From NCBI RefSeq assembly GCF_002954775.1, contig NZ_KZ672954.1:24756-88755 (forward strand): 64,000 nucleotides of DNA. The letters are read 5' to 3'. The notes beneath the pieces were generated by a model. The model was not told the DNA's origin and did not search any database. It saw nothing but the letters and a program-made list of their open reading frames with translations. The translations under genes and the position numbers were made by a program. The DNA comes from Streptomyces geranii. GTDB taxonomy: Bacteria > Actinomycetota > Actinomycetes > Streptomycetales > Streptomycetaceae. Below, one piece after another: positions 55,571-64,000 of the stretch. Each line of letters opens with the position of its first letter. Positions within the stretch are counted from its first letter, which is position 1.

Positions 55571-56815
55571 TCAGGCGGGGGCCGGGTCGGGCTGTGTCCA
55601 GGCGGCCTCGGCCGCGAGACGTTCGGACCACTGGATGGAGGGGGTGCCGAGGGCGGTGTTGGCAAGGTGGATGCGCTGGAACTCCCCAGTGCCAGCGGGC
55701 GAGTAGGTGTGTTGGCAGTCCCGGAACACGCGTTGGACCAGGCTGCTGCCGTTCACGGCATAGGCGCCGTGCAGTTCCATCGCGTCCTGCGCGGAGGCGA
55801 CGGCGAGCTGGTGACCGGTGTGCTTGGCGCCGATCAACTCGCTGTCGCAGGACGCCCTGTTGTCGAGGAGGTGGACCGCGCTGTAGGCCGTGGTCAGGGC
55901 CGTCTGGTAGCGGGCCTGCATAGCGCCGAGCCGGTCTCGTACGACGGGGTGGTCGGACAGATACCCGGCGTAGCGCGGCCGGGCACCGAGAAAGTCGGCG
56001 GTGGTCGCAACGAGGGCTTCGTGGATGCCGAGACTGACTGCGGTCAGGTTGGGGCGGCCGTAGACGATGCTGCTGCTCTGCGCCACGTACAGGCCCTGCC
56101 CGACCTCTCCGAGCACGTTGGCCGCGGGTATTCGCACTTTGTCGAGGCGGAGGCAGCCGGCCGTGAAGCCGTGCAGACCCAGTCCGGCACTGTGCGGGGC
56201 GAGGGTCACGCCCTTGCGGTCGTGCTCGACGAGGAACGCGGTCAGCGCGCCGGACGCGGAGACACCCGCCTCGGCCGTGCGGGCGACGACCACGTGGACG
56301 CGGCTGATGTGCGAGTTGCCGATGTGGGCCTTGATCCCGCTGATCACCCAGTCCTTACCGCGGCGTTCGGCGACGGTCTCGATGCCTCCGATGTGGCCAC
56401 CGGCGAAGGGCTCGGTGACCGCGATCGACGGCAACAGCGACCCGTCGGCCACCTGCGGCAGCCACTCCTCCTTCTGGTCGGCGGTGCCCCAGTTCTGGAT
56501 CGCGCCGACCGGGATCAGGCTGGCCTGAAGGATCGCCGCCGCCGCGGCCGAGACGACCGCGGTGCGGTGGATCAGCACCGTCTTGGCGACATGCCCAGCG
56601 CCCATCCCTCCGTACCGGACGGGGATGGTGACCCCGAACCAGCCCTGCTGCGCGAGGAGTTGGGGAATGCGGCGCTCCACCTGGTTCGGGGACGCTTCCA
56701 TGTGCTCGACATCGGGCGCGATGCGCTCGGCGATGAAACGCTCCGCCATCGCCCACAACGCGTGGTGGGCGGGGGTGAGGTAGGGGGTGAGTGCGATCGG
56801 CGGTGTGGCGGACAT
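55571..56815 (-). CDS. Acyl-CoA dehydrogenase family protein, 414 aa
   Basis: ACAD fold: WFGVTIPVRYGGMGAGHVAK, SIAVTEPFAGGHIGGIETVA (FAD/substrate motif), KGVTLAPHSAGLGLHGFTAG, GEVGQGLYVAQSSSIVYGRP and QDAMELHGAYAVNGSSLVQR near the C-terminus. Oxidises an acyl-CoA or carrier-bound acyl chain. The next genes upstream (GAF, conservon) are close, 85 bp, so it may belong to that operon. Confidence 0.85.
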   Translation of the reverse strand: MSATPPIALTPYLTPAHHALWAMAERFIAERIAPDVEHMEASPNQVERRIPQLLAQQGWFGVTIPVRYGGMGAGHVAKTVLIHRTAVVSAAAAAILQASLIPVGAIQNWGTADQKEEWLPQVADGSLLPSIAVTEPFAGGHIGGIETVAERRGKDWVISGIKAHIGNSHISRVHVVVARTAEAGVSASGALTAFLVEHDRKGVTLAPHSAGLGLHGFTAGCLRLDKVRIPAANVLGEVGQGLYVAQSSSIVYGRPNLTAVSLGIHEALVATTADFLGARPRYAGYLSDHPVVRDRLGAMQARYQTALTTAYSAVHLLDNRASCDSELIGAKHTGHQLAVASAQDAMELHGAYAVNGSSLVQRVFRDCQHTYSPAGTGEFQRIHLANTALGTPSIQWSERLAAEAAWTQPDPAPA

Positions 56816-56900
56816 GGTCGTCTCCCTCTCCCTGTACGGGGTCGCAAGGCGGATTGCGGCCGGGCTCGGCCCCTCAAGTGGGGCTGGCGGACGGCGGGGC

Positions 56901-57560
56901 TCAGTGCGCGAGGGCGCCAGTGGTGAGGGTGTGCAGGACGTCGGCGCCGGTGGCCTTGACGATGTCGAGGATGCGGCGGGCGTCCGAGCGCGGGCGGGCC
57001 TCAGGGTCGACGCCGCACACGGTGCCGAGCACGATGCCGCTCTCCCGGTGGATCAGGGGTGCGCCGAAGTACGACCGGACGCCGATGGCGTCGACGACGT
57101 AGTTCCCAGAGAACCGCGGGGAGGCATGGACGTCGGCCAGGGGCAGGGCCCGCCTGCGTTTGACCACGGCGGGGCACCAGCCGTGCTCACGGTCCATGGT
57201 CCGGTCGAGAATGATGTGCCCGCTGTCGGCCGGCGGGTTGTACAGGCCGACGAAGGTCTGCTGGTCGAGGAAGATGTTGACGAACCCGTACAACAGGCCG
57301 CTCTGCTCGGCGAGTTGCAGGGCGAACTGGTCCATCACCTCGTCCGCTCCGGTGGGGATGCCCAGACGCTGGATCAGCTCCTCGCGGGCCTGCTCCTCGG
57401 CGATCTCCTGGGCTTGGGCCTCGCTGAGCGTCTCCTGCCCCGCGCGGATCACGCCGGGCCCGGGAACGAGCAACTCCCGCTGTGCGGAACGGGGTTGAAG
57501 TAAGCCGGGTGTCCAGCGGACCATCGCGGGCGGCGGGGGCGTCTGGGGGTGCTGTGTCAT
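56901..57560 (-). CDS. GAF-domain protein downstream of a conservon, 219 aa
   Basis: GAF sensor domain: GLLYGFVNIFLDQQTFVGLY, MDREHGWCPAVVKRRRALPL, IGVRSYFGAPLIHRESGIVL, GTVCGVDPEARPRSDARRIL. Pro-rich N-terminus. ATG 57560 overlaps the CvnD-like stop, so it is part of the conservon operon and may sense a ligand for it. Confidence 0.82.
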   Translation of the reverse strand: MTQHPQTPPPPAMVRWTPGLLQPRSAQRELLVPGPGVIRAGQETLSEAQAQEIAEEQAREELIQRLGIPTGADEVMDQFALQLAEQSGLLYGFVNIFLDQQTFVGLYNPPADSGHIILDRTMDREHGWCPAVVKRRRALPLADVHASPRFSGNYVVDAIGVRSYFGAPLIHRESGIVLGTVCGVDPEARPRSDARRILDIVKATGADVLHTLTTGALAH

Positions 57561-58192
57561 CAGGCGTCCAAGAGGGTGGTGGTGGATGGGGTCTGGGACA
57601 GGGCGTGGTCGACGAGGCGGATCAGCACGCGGGCGACCGAGACGGCCTGTCGGGCGTCGCACGTCACGACCGGCAACTCGGGGGTGAGGTCGAGGGCTTC
57701 GCGGACCTCGTCGAGGGGGTAGCGGTGGGCGCCGTCGAACTCGTTGACGGCCACGACGAACGGCAGCCGGGTGCGTTCGCAGAAGGTGACCGCGTCGAAG
57801 CTGGAGTCCAGGCGGCGGGTGTCGGCCAGGACCACCGCGCCCACGGCGCCGCGGGCCAGGTCGTCCCACAGGTCCATGAACCGGTCCTGGCCCGGTGTGC
57901 CGAACAGCATCAGTTCCATCGGCACCGGGACGTCGAAGGTGATGCGGCCGAAGTCGAAGGCCACCGTCGTGGTGGTCTTGGCCTCCACCCCGGCCAGGCT
58001 GTCGGTGGGGGCGCTGGCCTGGGTGAGGTACTCCTCGGTGGCGATCGGGGTGATCTCGCTGACCGCGCCCACGGCGGTGGTCTTGCCGACCCCGAAGCCT
58101 CCCGCGATGAGGATCTTCAGCACGGCCGCGCTGCCCGCTGGCCGCAGTACGGCGTCAGGGCGGGACGGGTCAGCTGGCCCGGACATCGGCAT
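57560..58192 (-). CDS. Conservon GTPase (CvnD-like), 210 aa
   Basis: P-loop GTPase: VLKILIAGGFGVGKTTAVGA (Walker A), TTVAFDFGRITFDVPVPMEL (switch), LMLFGTPGQDRFMDLW (G3, DxxG equivalent), FVVAVNEFDGAHRY (NKxD variant). ATG 58192 (or 58186) overlaps the DUF742 gene. Works with CvnA-C as a membrane-associated switch in Streptomyces. Confidence 0.88.
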   Translation of the reverse strand: MPMSGPADPSRPDAVLRPAGSAAVLKILIAGGFGVGKTTAVGAVSEITPIATEEYLTQASAPTDSLAGVEAKTTTTVAFDFGRITFDVPVPMELMLFGTPGQDRFMDLWDDLARGAVGAVVLADTRRLDSSFDAVTFCERTRLPFVVAVNEFDGAHRYPLDEVREALDLTPELPVVTCDARQAVSVARVLIRLVDHALSQTPSTTTLLDA

Positions 58193-58595
58193 CGGTCCAC
58201 TTGAGTGCGAGACCGGCACGGACAGCCTCCAAGAGCTGGGGGGACGGGCGGTTCCCGGTCGGGGAATCGGTGGACGTGTAGGGGGTGGTGACGGGCAGCA
58301 CCAGGACGCGGGCGTCGACGAGATCTGAGATCAGCACCCGCACCGCGCTCAGCGGGAGACGGACGGTGCCCGCCACTTCCGCGACCGACCGGCGCCGTGT
58401 CCGGCACAGCTGCGTGATCTGCCGGTATTCCCCCTCCGCGAGCCCCGGGCCGCCTCTGCCCGTGCCGACTTCCAGCACGGTCTCCGGACGGAGCACATGC
58501 CGGGCCCGCGTACGGCCCCCGGTGACGTAGTAGGGCCGTACGAACGAGGCGCCGGGTGGGGTGGACGGTGGCGTGTCCTGGCGGGGCCTGGTCAT
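58170..58595 (-). CDS. DUF742 protein (CvnC-like), 141 aa
   Basis: DUF742: VRPYYVTGGRTRARHVLRPE, EGEYRQITQLCRTRRRSVAE, RLPLSAVRVLISDLVDARVL with a winged-helix-like fold. Third member of the conservon. ATG 58595 overlaps the CvnB stop. Confidence 0.88.
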   Translation of the reverse strand: MTRPRQDTPPSTPPGASFVRPYYVTGGRTRARHVLRPETVLEVGTGRGGPGLAEGEYRQITQLCRTRRRSVAEVAGTVRLPLSAVRVLISDLVDARVLVLPVTTPYTSTDSPTGNRPSPQLLEAVRAGLALKWTDADVRAS

Positions 58596-59092
58596 CAGGC
58601 GCTGCGGACGGCCGCGACCATGTACGGGGCGAAGCGGTCCACCAGAAGGCCCATCTCGTAGCCGACGGTGCCCGCGCTGGCCTCAGGTTCGGTGATCACG
58701 GCGAGCACCGTGGCGACCACGCCGTCCTTGTTGCCCGGCTGGTTGGGGAAGGCGGCGCTGGTTCCGGCGATCGACACGAAGAGCATGCCGTCGTCGCGTT
58801 CGACCACGGTCTGTTTCATCGGCGCCGCGCCACCGCGGGGGCCGGGGACGTTCTCGGCCAGCGACGCCAACGTGGCCAGCGAGGCGGCCCACTTGTCGGC
58901 CCAGTCCTTGTGGATGCCGCTGTCGACCATCCGCAGCCCGTCACGGGAGATCAGCAGCGCGTGCGTCACGCCGGGGACACGCTCCACGAACTCCTCCAGC
59001 ATCCCGGCCATCTGCCTGCTCGGGTCGTCCGATCCGTGCGCGGCGGCCGTGATCTTGTCGCCGCCGTCCGGTCGGGATGTCTCGTGGGTCAT
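58595..59092 (-). CDS. Roadblock/LC7 protein (CvnB-like), 165 aa
   Basis: Roadblock fold: MLEEFVERVPGVTHALLISR, DGLRMVDSGIHKDWADKWAA, ERDDGMLFVSIAGTSAAF. GTPase-regulator type of the conservon. ATG 59092 behind GAGCGA. Confidence 0.88.
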   Translation of the reverse strand: MTHETSRPDGGDKITAAAHGSDDPSRQMAGMLEEFVERVPGVTHALLISRDGLRMVDSGIHKDWADKWAASLATLASLAENVPGPRGGAAPMKQTVVERDDGMLFVSIAGTSAAFPNQPGNKDGVVATVLAVITEPEASAGTVGYEMGLLVDRFAPYMVAAVRSA

Positions 59093-59155
59093 AGGGAATC
59101 GCTCCAGGGGATACGGGCCCGCCGCCGTGACCGGGGCAGGCCATCAGTGGGGGGG

Positions 59156-60664
59156 TTAGGGGTGTGAGGCCGGGGGCACGGCCCCGGTCGGGCCGTCCTG
59201 GGTGCGGCCGGCATCGAAGCTGCTGCGGAAGGCTTCGGCCAGGTCGTAGCGGGGAGCCACCGCCGCAGGCTGCGGCCGGGACGGTTCGGGCGCTGCCGGC
59301 TGCTCGGCCACCACACGCCGGGGCAACCGCGGCGCAGCCGCCCCCTCGCCGGTGACCGGTGCCGGGGGTGGCGTCCGACGCGTCGCGAGCGCGGGTCGTG
59401 CCGGTGCGCTGCCTGCTTCCTGTCCGGGCGGTGAACTTGTCCTGGCGAGCGGTGCCGGAGCAGGGGCAGCTGTGCGGGACGGCACCCCCACGGACACCAG
59501 CAGCTGTGCCGGGACGACCACCAGGGCGGTGGTCCCGCCGGTCGGATTCTCCGTCAGCCTTACCGAGATGCCGTGGCGGCGGGCGATCAACGCCGCGGTA
59601 CGCAGGCCGAGTTGTCCGGCGCGGACCACGTCGCTCATGTCGACCCGGTCGGGATCCGTCAGCAGACGGTTCCACCGCTCCCGGTCCTCGGGTCGCATCG
59701 GGATGGCAACCCGGTCCTCGATCTCGACCTCCAGCCCCTTTGCCACACGGTGGGCCCGCATCTGGACCTTGCTGGCGGGATCGGAGAACTGCGTCGCGTT
59801 CTCGACGAGTTCGGCCAGCAGGTGTGTCAGGTCCGGTCCTACATGGCGGGGAAGGCCCAGCTCGGCGCCGACCGTCCCGGCCGCGACGCTGACCCGGGCG
59901 AAGTGCAGGACCTCCTGCACCGCACCCCGCAGGACCTCCGTCACGCTCACCGGCTGCCGTGCGCTGCGCAGGGACTGCCCGGCCAGGATCGCCTTGCTCT
60001 CGATCCAGCGCCGCATCCGCGTCACGAGGTGGTCCAGCTTGAAGATCACGTCCAACAGGTCGGGATCATCGGTCAGGCCCTGCAGACGGTCCAGCTTGTC
60101 CAACGCCCGGTCGACCAGCGCGTGTTCACGCTGGGAGAACTGGTACAGCGTCGACAGCAGCAGCATCGCCTGCGACTCGTCGTGCACACGGATCAGGGCG
60201 GACACAGCCTGCACCTGCACTTCAGCCAGAAGCGCCACCGCCTCGTCCGCCGAGCCCGCCGCTTCGTACGGCGGAAGACTCTCCGGCACCACCGGCCGGC
60301 CGCCCCGGCACAACTCCTCCGCCGCCCACACCACGGCTTTCTCCACCGCAGCCGCCGCCTCGGTGACCCGCTGCACCTGCGCGTCCTGCATCCGCTCCAC
60401 CGCCGACGCCACCGTCCTCGCCCGGACGGCCCCGACCCCGGCGGCCACCAGCACACCGCACGCAACCGCGGCCAGAAGCGGTCCCGTCGGCATCTCGACG
60501 GTTTGCCAGGCGATGACGGCACCGCCCAGCACGGCCATGACGATGAGCAGTGGGGCTGCGACCGCCGCCCGAATCTGCTCAAGCAGGTAGGCGCTTAACG
60601 GCGGGCGAGGCCGCCTGCGCCGGCGGTGCGTGACCGGGCGAGTGGGAGACACGCGGTCAGACAT
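59156..60664 (-). CDS. Conservon sensor histidine kinase-like protein (CvnA-like), 502 aa
   Basis: Two N-terminal membrane segments (AAVAAPLLIVMAVLGGAVIA and MPTGPLLAAVACGVLVAAGV), a helical dimerisation region, then an HATPase domain (LLAELVENATQFSDPASKVQ N-box, RAGQLGLRTAALIARRHGIS G-box) and a Pro-rich tail. First gene of the conservon, transmits a signal through CvnB-D. ATG 60664. Confidence 0.88.
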   Translation of the reverse strand: MSDRVSPTRPVTHRRRRRPRPPLSAYLLEQIRAAVAAPLLIVMAVLGGAVIAWQTVEMPTGPLLAAVACGVLVAAGVGAVRARTVASAVERMQDAQVQRVTEAAAAVEKAVVWAAEELCRGGRPVVPESLPPYEAAGSADEAVALLAEVQVQAVSALIRVHDESQAMLLLSTLYQFSQREHALVDRALDKLDRLQGLTDDPDLLDVIFKLDHLVTRMRRWIESKAILAGQSLRSARQPVSVTEVLRGAVQEVLHFARVSVAAGTVGAELGLPRHVGPDLTHLLAELVENATQFSDPASKVQMRAHRVAKGLEVEIEDRVAIPMRPEDRERWNRLLTDPDRVDMSDVVRAGQLGLRTAALIARRHGISVRLTENPTGGTTALVVVPAQLLVSVGVPSRTAAPAPAPLARTSSPPGQEAGSAPARPALATRRTPPPAPVTGEGAAAPRLPRRVVAEQPAAPEPSRPQPAAVAPRYDLAEAFRSSFDAGRTQDGPTGAVPPASHP

Positions 60665-60774
60665 GAAAGTCCTCGTGGGTCGGGGTCTGGTAAGAGGCGA
60701 GGGAGATCACGGGCAGCAGGCGATACGGGTCTGAGAAGGGGGCATCTGTTTGATGGCGGAACTGCGGACGGATC

Positions 60775-61632
60775 TCAGCCCCGGACACCAGCAGGCCCCA
60801 TCTCTTGTCCTTGGCCCACGTGTGCTCCGGAGCCGGGCTGCACACTGTCGCCGAGAGCTCCTGCGTTCGTCGGAAGGCAAGCGCGCCCGCTGTTCGCCGA
60901 GCGGCTGTCCATCAGGCCCGCCGCCTCGGCTTCGTTGTTGAGATCGACGACCGATACGTCGCACAACCGACGGACGAGCTGGGAGGCGAGAACCCATGGC
61001 GCGCGCACGTGCCCATAAGGCAGGGTCACTTCCTCGGTCTCGCCGTCAACCTTCGCTGGCACGACCCCACCTGTCCCGAATCGGTAGGCAGTTCCGATCA
61101 CTCCGTGAAGCCGTGGCCTCTTTGCCCGTATGGCGACGTGTCCTCCAGCTACGAGGTGATGGCACTCCTCGATCGCGACTCTGGCGTGTTCCAAGCAGAG
61201 CGGAGGCTGCGCGGTCAGTGCCCCCTCCGGCCACCCCGGTTCCATCCTGTGGTCGCTTGGGCGTGCAGCCAGGAACAGGTAGCCGAGGGAGGTCTTGCTT
61301 GCCGACTCCAGGCACACCTGGCACCGAAGACGCATCATCGCGTCGCGCTGCCGAGCAGGGTGCACCTCGCCGAACTCCGGGGTGCCGACTGGCATACCGT
61401 CCTCAAGCAACTGCGAGCAGCGCGCCCAGAGCACACCCCTGTGATCGCGATCCCCAGGCCCCTCGTCGAGATAGCGCAAGCCCGTGAGACGGGGCAGCAC
61501 ACCGAGCATCAACGCCAAGTCCCCTACTTCGCCGCGGCGACGTGTGATGTACGGGATCACGTTGGGACGTGCCGGTCGGCGGGGCACGTTGTCGCTGCCG
61601 AGGATCGGCGTATCAGAGCGCGCAGTGGTCAT
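60775..61632 (-). CDS. Host hypothetical protein, 285 aa
   Basis: Contains RLRCQVCLESASKTSLGYLF with a CxxC and later PLCLEHARVAIEECHHLV, a zinc-like Cys/His set. Overlaps the ATPase gene upstream by 4 bp. Streptomyces proteins of this type are common, function unknown. Confidence 0.55.
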   Translation of the reverse strand: MTTARSDTPILGSDNVPRRPARPNVIPYITRRRGEVGDLALMLGVLPRLTGLRYLDEGPGDRDHRGVLWARCSQLLEDGMPVGTPEFGEVHPARQRDAMMRLRCQVCLESASKTSLGYLFLAARPSDHRMEPGWPEGALTAQPPLCLEHARVAIEECHHLVAGGHVAIRAKRPRLHGVIGTAYRFGTGGVVPAKVDGETEEVTLPYGHVRAPWVLASQLVRRLCDVSVVDLNNEAEAAGLMDSRSANSGRACLPTNAGALGDSVQPGSGAHVGQGQEMGPAGVRG

Positions 61633-62243
61633 GCCGCACTCCCGGCAAGTGCCTCGATCGCATGGCTCGACCGTTGGCGCGGCGCGATGCTCTGCCCATC
61701 CGGCAGGAGGCCCCCGTTGTCCTCGAATAGAACGACGCCGTTACACAGCAGGCTCCAGCCCTGCTCCGGGTGGTGGGATAAGAGGCGCGCAGCATCTCGG
61801 TCCGGGGAACCCGCAGACGGGCAGCTCGGCTCGTGCTGGCAGGCAAGAGCAATGGTGAACCAAACGGTCTTCCCTATTCCGTCCTGCTCAAGATCGGCAC
61901 CCCAGCTCTTGGTAAGAGCGTCAAGGAGTTGTAGGCCCCGACCACCGTCTTCCAAGAGCGATACGTCTCTCAGCGTCGGCAACGCCGAGGACGAGTCCGC
62001 CACACTGACCCGCAGGTCGCCGCCGGAGAGTTCGAACGCGACGGTCACGAAGTCCGTGGGCCCCTTGGAACCGTGCCGTACGGCGTTCGTAAAGACTTCG
62101 GTCGTGGCGAGCATGGCGTCGTCGATGATCGTGGGCTGCTGCCAATAGTTCAGCTGTGCCCGTAGCAATCGGCGAACGCCGGCGACGCGTTGCTCGTTCG
62201 CCGCGAAACGGGCTTCCACTACGGGGCGGACGGAGACGTTCAT
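61629..62243 (-). CDS. RsbW-like ATP-binding protein (anti-sigma/kinase type), 204 aa
   Basis: GHKL ATPase: ATTEVFTNAVRHGSKG (N-box), GDLRVSVADSSSALPTLRD (G1) and LEDGGRGLQLLDALTKSW (G2). Such stand-alone proteins phosphorylate anti-anti-sigma factors or bind sigma factors. A C-terminal ~60-residue tail (SDRDAARLLSHHPEQGWSLL) is added. ATG 62243. Confidence 0.82.
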   Translation of the reverse strand: MNVSVRPVVEARFAANEQRVAGVRRLLRAQLNYWQQPTIIDDAMLATTEVFTNAVRHGSKGPTDFVTVAFELSGGDLRVSVADSSSALPTLRDVSLLEDGGRGLQLLDALTKSWGADLEQDGIGKTVWFTIALACQHEPSCPSAGSPDRDAARLLSHHPEQGWSLLCNGVVLFEDNGGLLPDGQSIAPRQRSSHAIEALAGSAA

Positions 62244-62807
62244 GCTGGCCTTCCTGTGCGCTTAGCGTCGTTGGAGGTGAGAGGTCCTCCGCGCCAATGG
62301 CCAACGGGGCGCAGCAGATCATTCAGCGCAGGGTTGACGAGCGGAGCAACTGTCTTGCACTGGCGGCGCCGAAGCATCCGGACGGGCCTCCCATGGCGAA
62401 GCGGCAGGGGACCCGGCGGGATCATCTGCACGCGCCTCCGGGCGGTGGAAGGACCGAAGAGGGCATCTCCCGCAGCCCAACCCCGAGCGCCACCGACGGA
62501 TCGGAGGGCCGACTCCGGGGAGGTCGACGAGCTGTTCAGGGTCTGGGGCATCGCGAATGTCCTTGTCATGGGGGGTGACACGCACTCACATCGGGATCGC
62601 CGGAAGTCGTCGGTGGACGGGCCTTCCTGGCGATGGGGTTGGAGTATTACAGCGGGTCCTCTCTGGCTGTAACGCTCAGACAGAAAGTGTCCGCATGGCC
62701 GTTCCCTGGTGAAGTCACGCCGGGCTTGTCTCGCCGTGTAACTTCCTTGTGGCGGCTACACGCCAGCGAAGGGGACACTGGCTCACTAGTCCTAAAGGAG
62801 CACCGAG
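62244..62807. other. Intergenic region before the XRE gene
   Basis: About 560 bp between divergent genes. A minus-strand frame of 113 codons (62240-62581) overlaps the ATPase start but has no recognisable family. Promoters of both neighbours lie here; a GTGTCC / GGACAC pair flanks the XRE promoter zone, which may be its operator. Confidence 0.35.
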
Positions 62808-63707
62808 ATGACGGAGAACCCGCCAGAACCGGCCGAGTCGGCTGAAGGGGGAGGGCCCACGGCTCGGCGGCGGCAACTCGGCTTCCGCCTCCTCGCGCTT
62901 CGGGAGGCCTGCGGCTGGACAGCCGAGGAGGCCGGGGAACGGGCTGGGGTCTCGAAGGCCACGGTGAGTCGCTACGAGCGCGCCAAGGGCAACGTGCGGT
63001 GGAACTGGGTTGACCAGTTGTGCCGGGCGTACGGTGTCTCGGACGAGGAGCGGGAGAATCTGGTCGAACTCGCGAAGAACTCCAAAGCTGTCGAAGGCTG
63101 GTGGGTTCCCTACGCCGGTAAGTTGCCCAGCCCCATGCGGCTGTTGCTCGCCCTGGAGGACGAGGCCTCGCGCATCAGCCACCACACGGTGGGAGTGATA
63201 CCTGGTCTTCTACAGACGCTCGACTACGCCCGGGCGATCAAGGCCAGCCCCTGGGACGCACTGCCGCCTCAAGATATCGACGAGTACCTGTCCATGAGAA
63301 TGCAACGGCAGCGGATCCTCGACCGACCGTCTCCACCTACGTACCAAGTGGTGTTGGACGAGGCGGTGCTTCGGCGTGAGGTGGGCGGCCCTGAGATCAT
63401 GTCTGCTCAGCTCGACTATCTGCTGCAACGGGGCCAAGAGCCGCACATCAGCATCCAGGTACTGCCCTTCTCCGCTGGCGCATACAGCGCGGCGCTCACC
63501 AGCTTCATCGTGTACGGCGGCTCGGACCCGTCGCTGGACGTGATCTTCATTGAGAACCCGGTCGGCTCTCTGCTGCTGGAAGAGCCGAGTGCTCAGCAGG
63601 AGTACGCCGACGCGATCGCCTTCCTGCGCCAAGAGGCGCTGGACACCACATCCTCGGCCGAGCTGATCGCCGAGGCGAGTAAGACGCATCTGCGAAACCA
63701 GAAGTAG
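62808..63707 (+). CDS. XRE-family regulator with DUF5753 (Scr1-like), 299 aa
   Basis: N-terminal HTH (FRLLALREACGWTAEEAGER, AGVSKATVSRYERAKGNVRW) and a C-terminal DUF5753 domain (VIPGLLQTLDYARAIKASPW, RRQRILDRPSPPTYQVVLDE-type, VEGGPEIMSAQLDYLL, IQVLPFSAGAYSAALTSFIV). Streptomyces genomes hold many XRE + DUF397 pairs, some with effects on development. ATG 62808 behind AAAGGAG. Confidence 0.88.
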   Translation: MTENPPEPAESAEGGGPTARRRQLGFRLLALREACGWTAEEAGERAGVSKATVSRYERAKGNVRWNWVDQLCRAYGVSDEERENLVELAKNSKAVEGWWVPYAGKLPSPMRLLLALEDEASRISHHTVGVIPGLLQTLDYARAIKASPWDALPPQDIDEYLSMRMQRQRILDRPSPPTYQVVLDEAVLRREVGGPEIMSAQLDYLLQRGQEPHISIQVLPFSAGAYSAALTSFIVYGGSDPSLDVIFIENPVGSLLLEEPSAQQEYADAIAFLRQEALDTTSSAELIAEASKTHLRNQK

Positions 63708-63720
63708 CGAGGAAATACCC

Positions 63721-63924
63721 GTGGCCGAACAGCCCCAGCCTGAGTGGTTCAAGAGCTCCTACAGCAACGCGCCCAACAATGAGTGCGTGGAGTGCGCGAA
63801 CCTGTCTCAGAGTGTCCTGGTCCGCGACTCCAAGGAGCCCGACGGCCCGTACTTCAGCGTCTCCCACGCGACGTGGGCCGATTTCTCGGAAGCCGTGCGC
63901 ACGAGCACTCTTCGTCGGCACTGA
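63721..63924 (+). CDS. DUF397 protein, 67 aa
   Basis: DUF397: EWFKSSYSNAPNNECVECAN, VLVRDSKEPDGPYFSVSHAT, WADFSEAVR. Partner of the preceding XRE gene, GTG 63721 behind GAGGAAA. Pair members are usually co-transcribed. Confidence 0.9.
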   Translation: MAEQPQPEWFKSSYSNAPNNECVECANLSQSVLVRDSKEPDGPYFSVSHATWADFSEAVRTSTLRRH

Positions 63925-63943
63925 CCTGCCGGAGAACGCGAGT

Positions 63944-63980
63944 CGGGGGGGGGGCGCAAAAGGGACCCCGCCCCCACCCC
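63944..63980 (+). terminator. G-run / C-run terminator at the window end
   Basis: A G-run (63944-63953) followed by GCAAAAGGGA and a C-rich run (to ~63980) can form a GC-rich stem after the DUF397 gene. Precise pairing is ambiguous. Confidence 0.4.
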
Positions 63981-64000
63981 GGCGCGGAGGGCGCGCCCCA

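Noticed and set aside
57560..57580. Another TCCAAGAGG start-associated match in the host conservon region
   Set aside because: Only 9 bases match, it lies inside the 3' end of the CvnD-like coding sequence and precedes no start codon at RBS distance.
62240..62581. Minus-strand 113-codon ORF upstream of the RsbW-like gene
   Set aside because: No family similarity and several alternative frames open equally; left as intergenic.

Overview
The window is high-GC actinobacterial DNA, almost certainly a Streptomyces chromosome. Evidence: a conservon (CvnA-B-C-D-like operon), an XRE/DUF5753 + DUF397 gene pair, an RsbW-like ATP-binding protein, many GTG starts and strong third-position GC. No rRNA and no complete tRNA was seen; two 3'-half tRNA fragments (CAU anticodon) mark old integration sites.

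Layout. (1) 1-3.45 kb: ordinary host genes (SDR, CYTH phosphatase/cyclase-like protein, XRE regulator, two small Cys-containing proteins). (2) 3.58-9.3 kb: two copies of a ~320-bp unit (tRNA 3' half, conserved arm, hairpin terminator) about 5.3 kb apart, enclosing a HigBA-type toxin-antitoxin pair, a MarR regulator, three small enzyme-like genes, an Rv2578c-like radical SAM protein and two gene relics. (3) 9.4-11.4 kb: an unknown protein and a quinone-oxidoreductase-like MDR enzyme. (4) 11.6-47.7 kb: a siphovirus-type prophage, nearly all on the minus strand. From its low-coordinate end it holds small early genes in tandem transcription units; a PP2C phosphatase; RusA-like, WhiB-like and C5-methyltransferase genes; a replication initiator with iterons inside its gene; a RecB-like nuclease with a RecA-like ATPase; a putative regulator; lysis genes; a two-gene low-GC islet (HNH-ATPase + HEPN-like); then tail genes up to head-tail connectors. 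No terminase, portal, protease, capsid or integrase is present. (5) 47.7-56.8 kb: host DNA with an operon-like set (glycosyltransferase, hexapeptide protein, class II aldolase, MurA-like enolpyruvyltransferase, radical SAM protein, XRE regulator), plus an HExxH metalloprotease and an acyl-CoA dehydrogenase. (6) 56.9-64 kb: conservon with GAF protein, RsbW-like ATPase and the XRE/DUF397 pair.

Most interesting. Six prophage genes share a 12-14-nt leader (GACCTCTTGGAGAA on the minus strand) that contains the ribosome-binding site, like the start-associated sequences (SAS) of Cluster K mycobacteriophages. The prophage also carries, on the opposite strand at 28622-28735, a promoter-like motif, a perfect 13-nt complement of that leader, and an 11-bp-stem terminator. 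This is a candidate small RNA that could silence early replication and recombination genes in trans. The HNH-ATPase/HEPN pair is a candidate anti-phage defence cargo. The prophage keeps tail, lysis and replication genes but lacks a head module, so it is either a deletion remnant or a tail-based particle.
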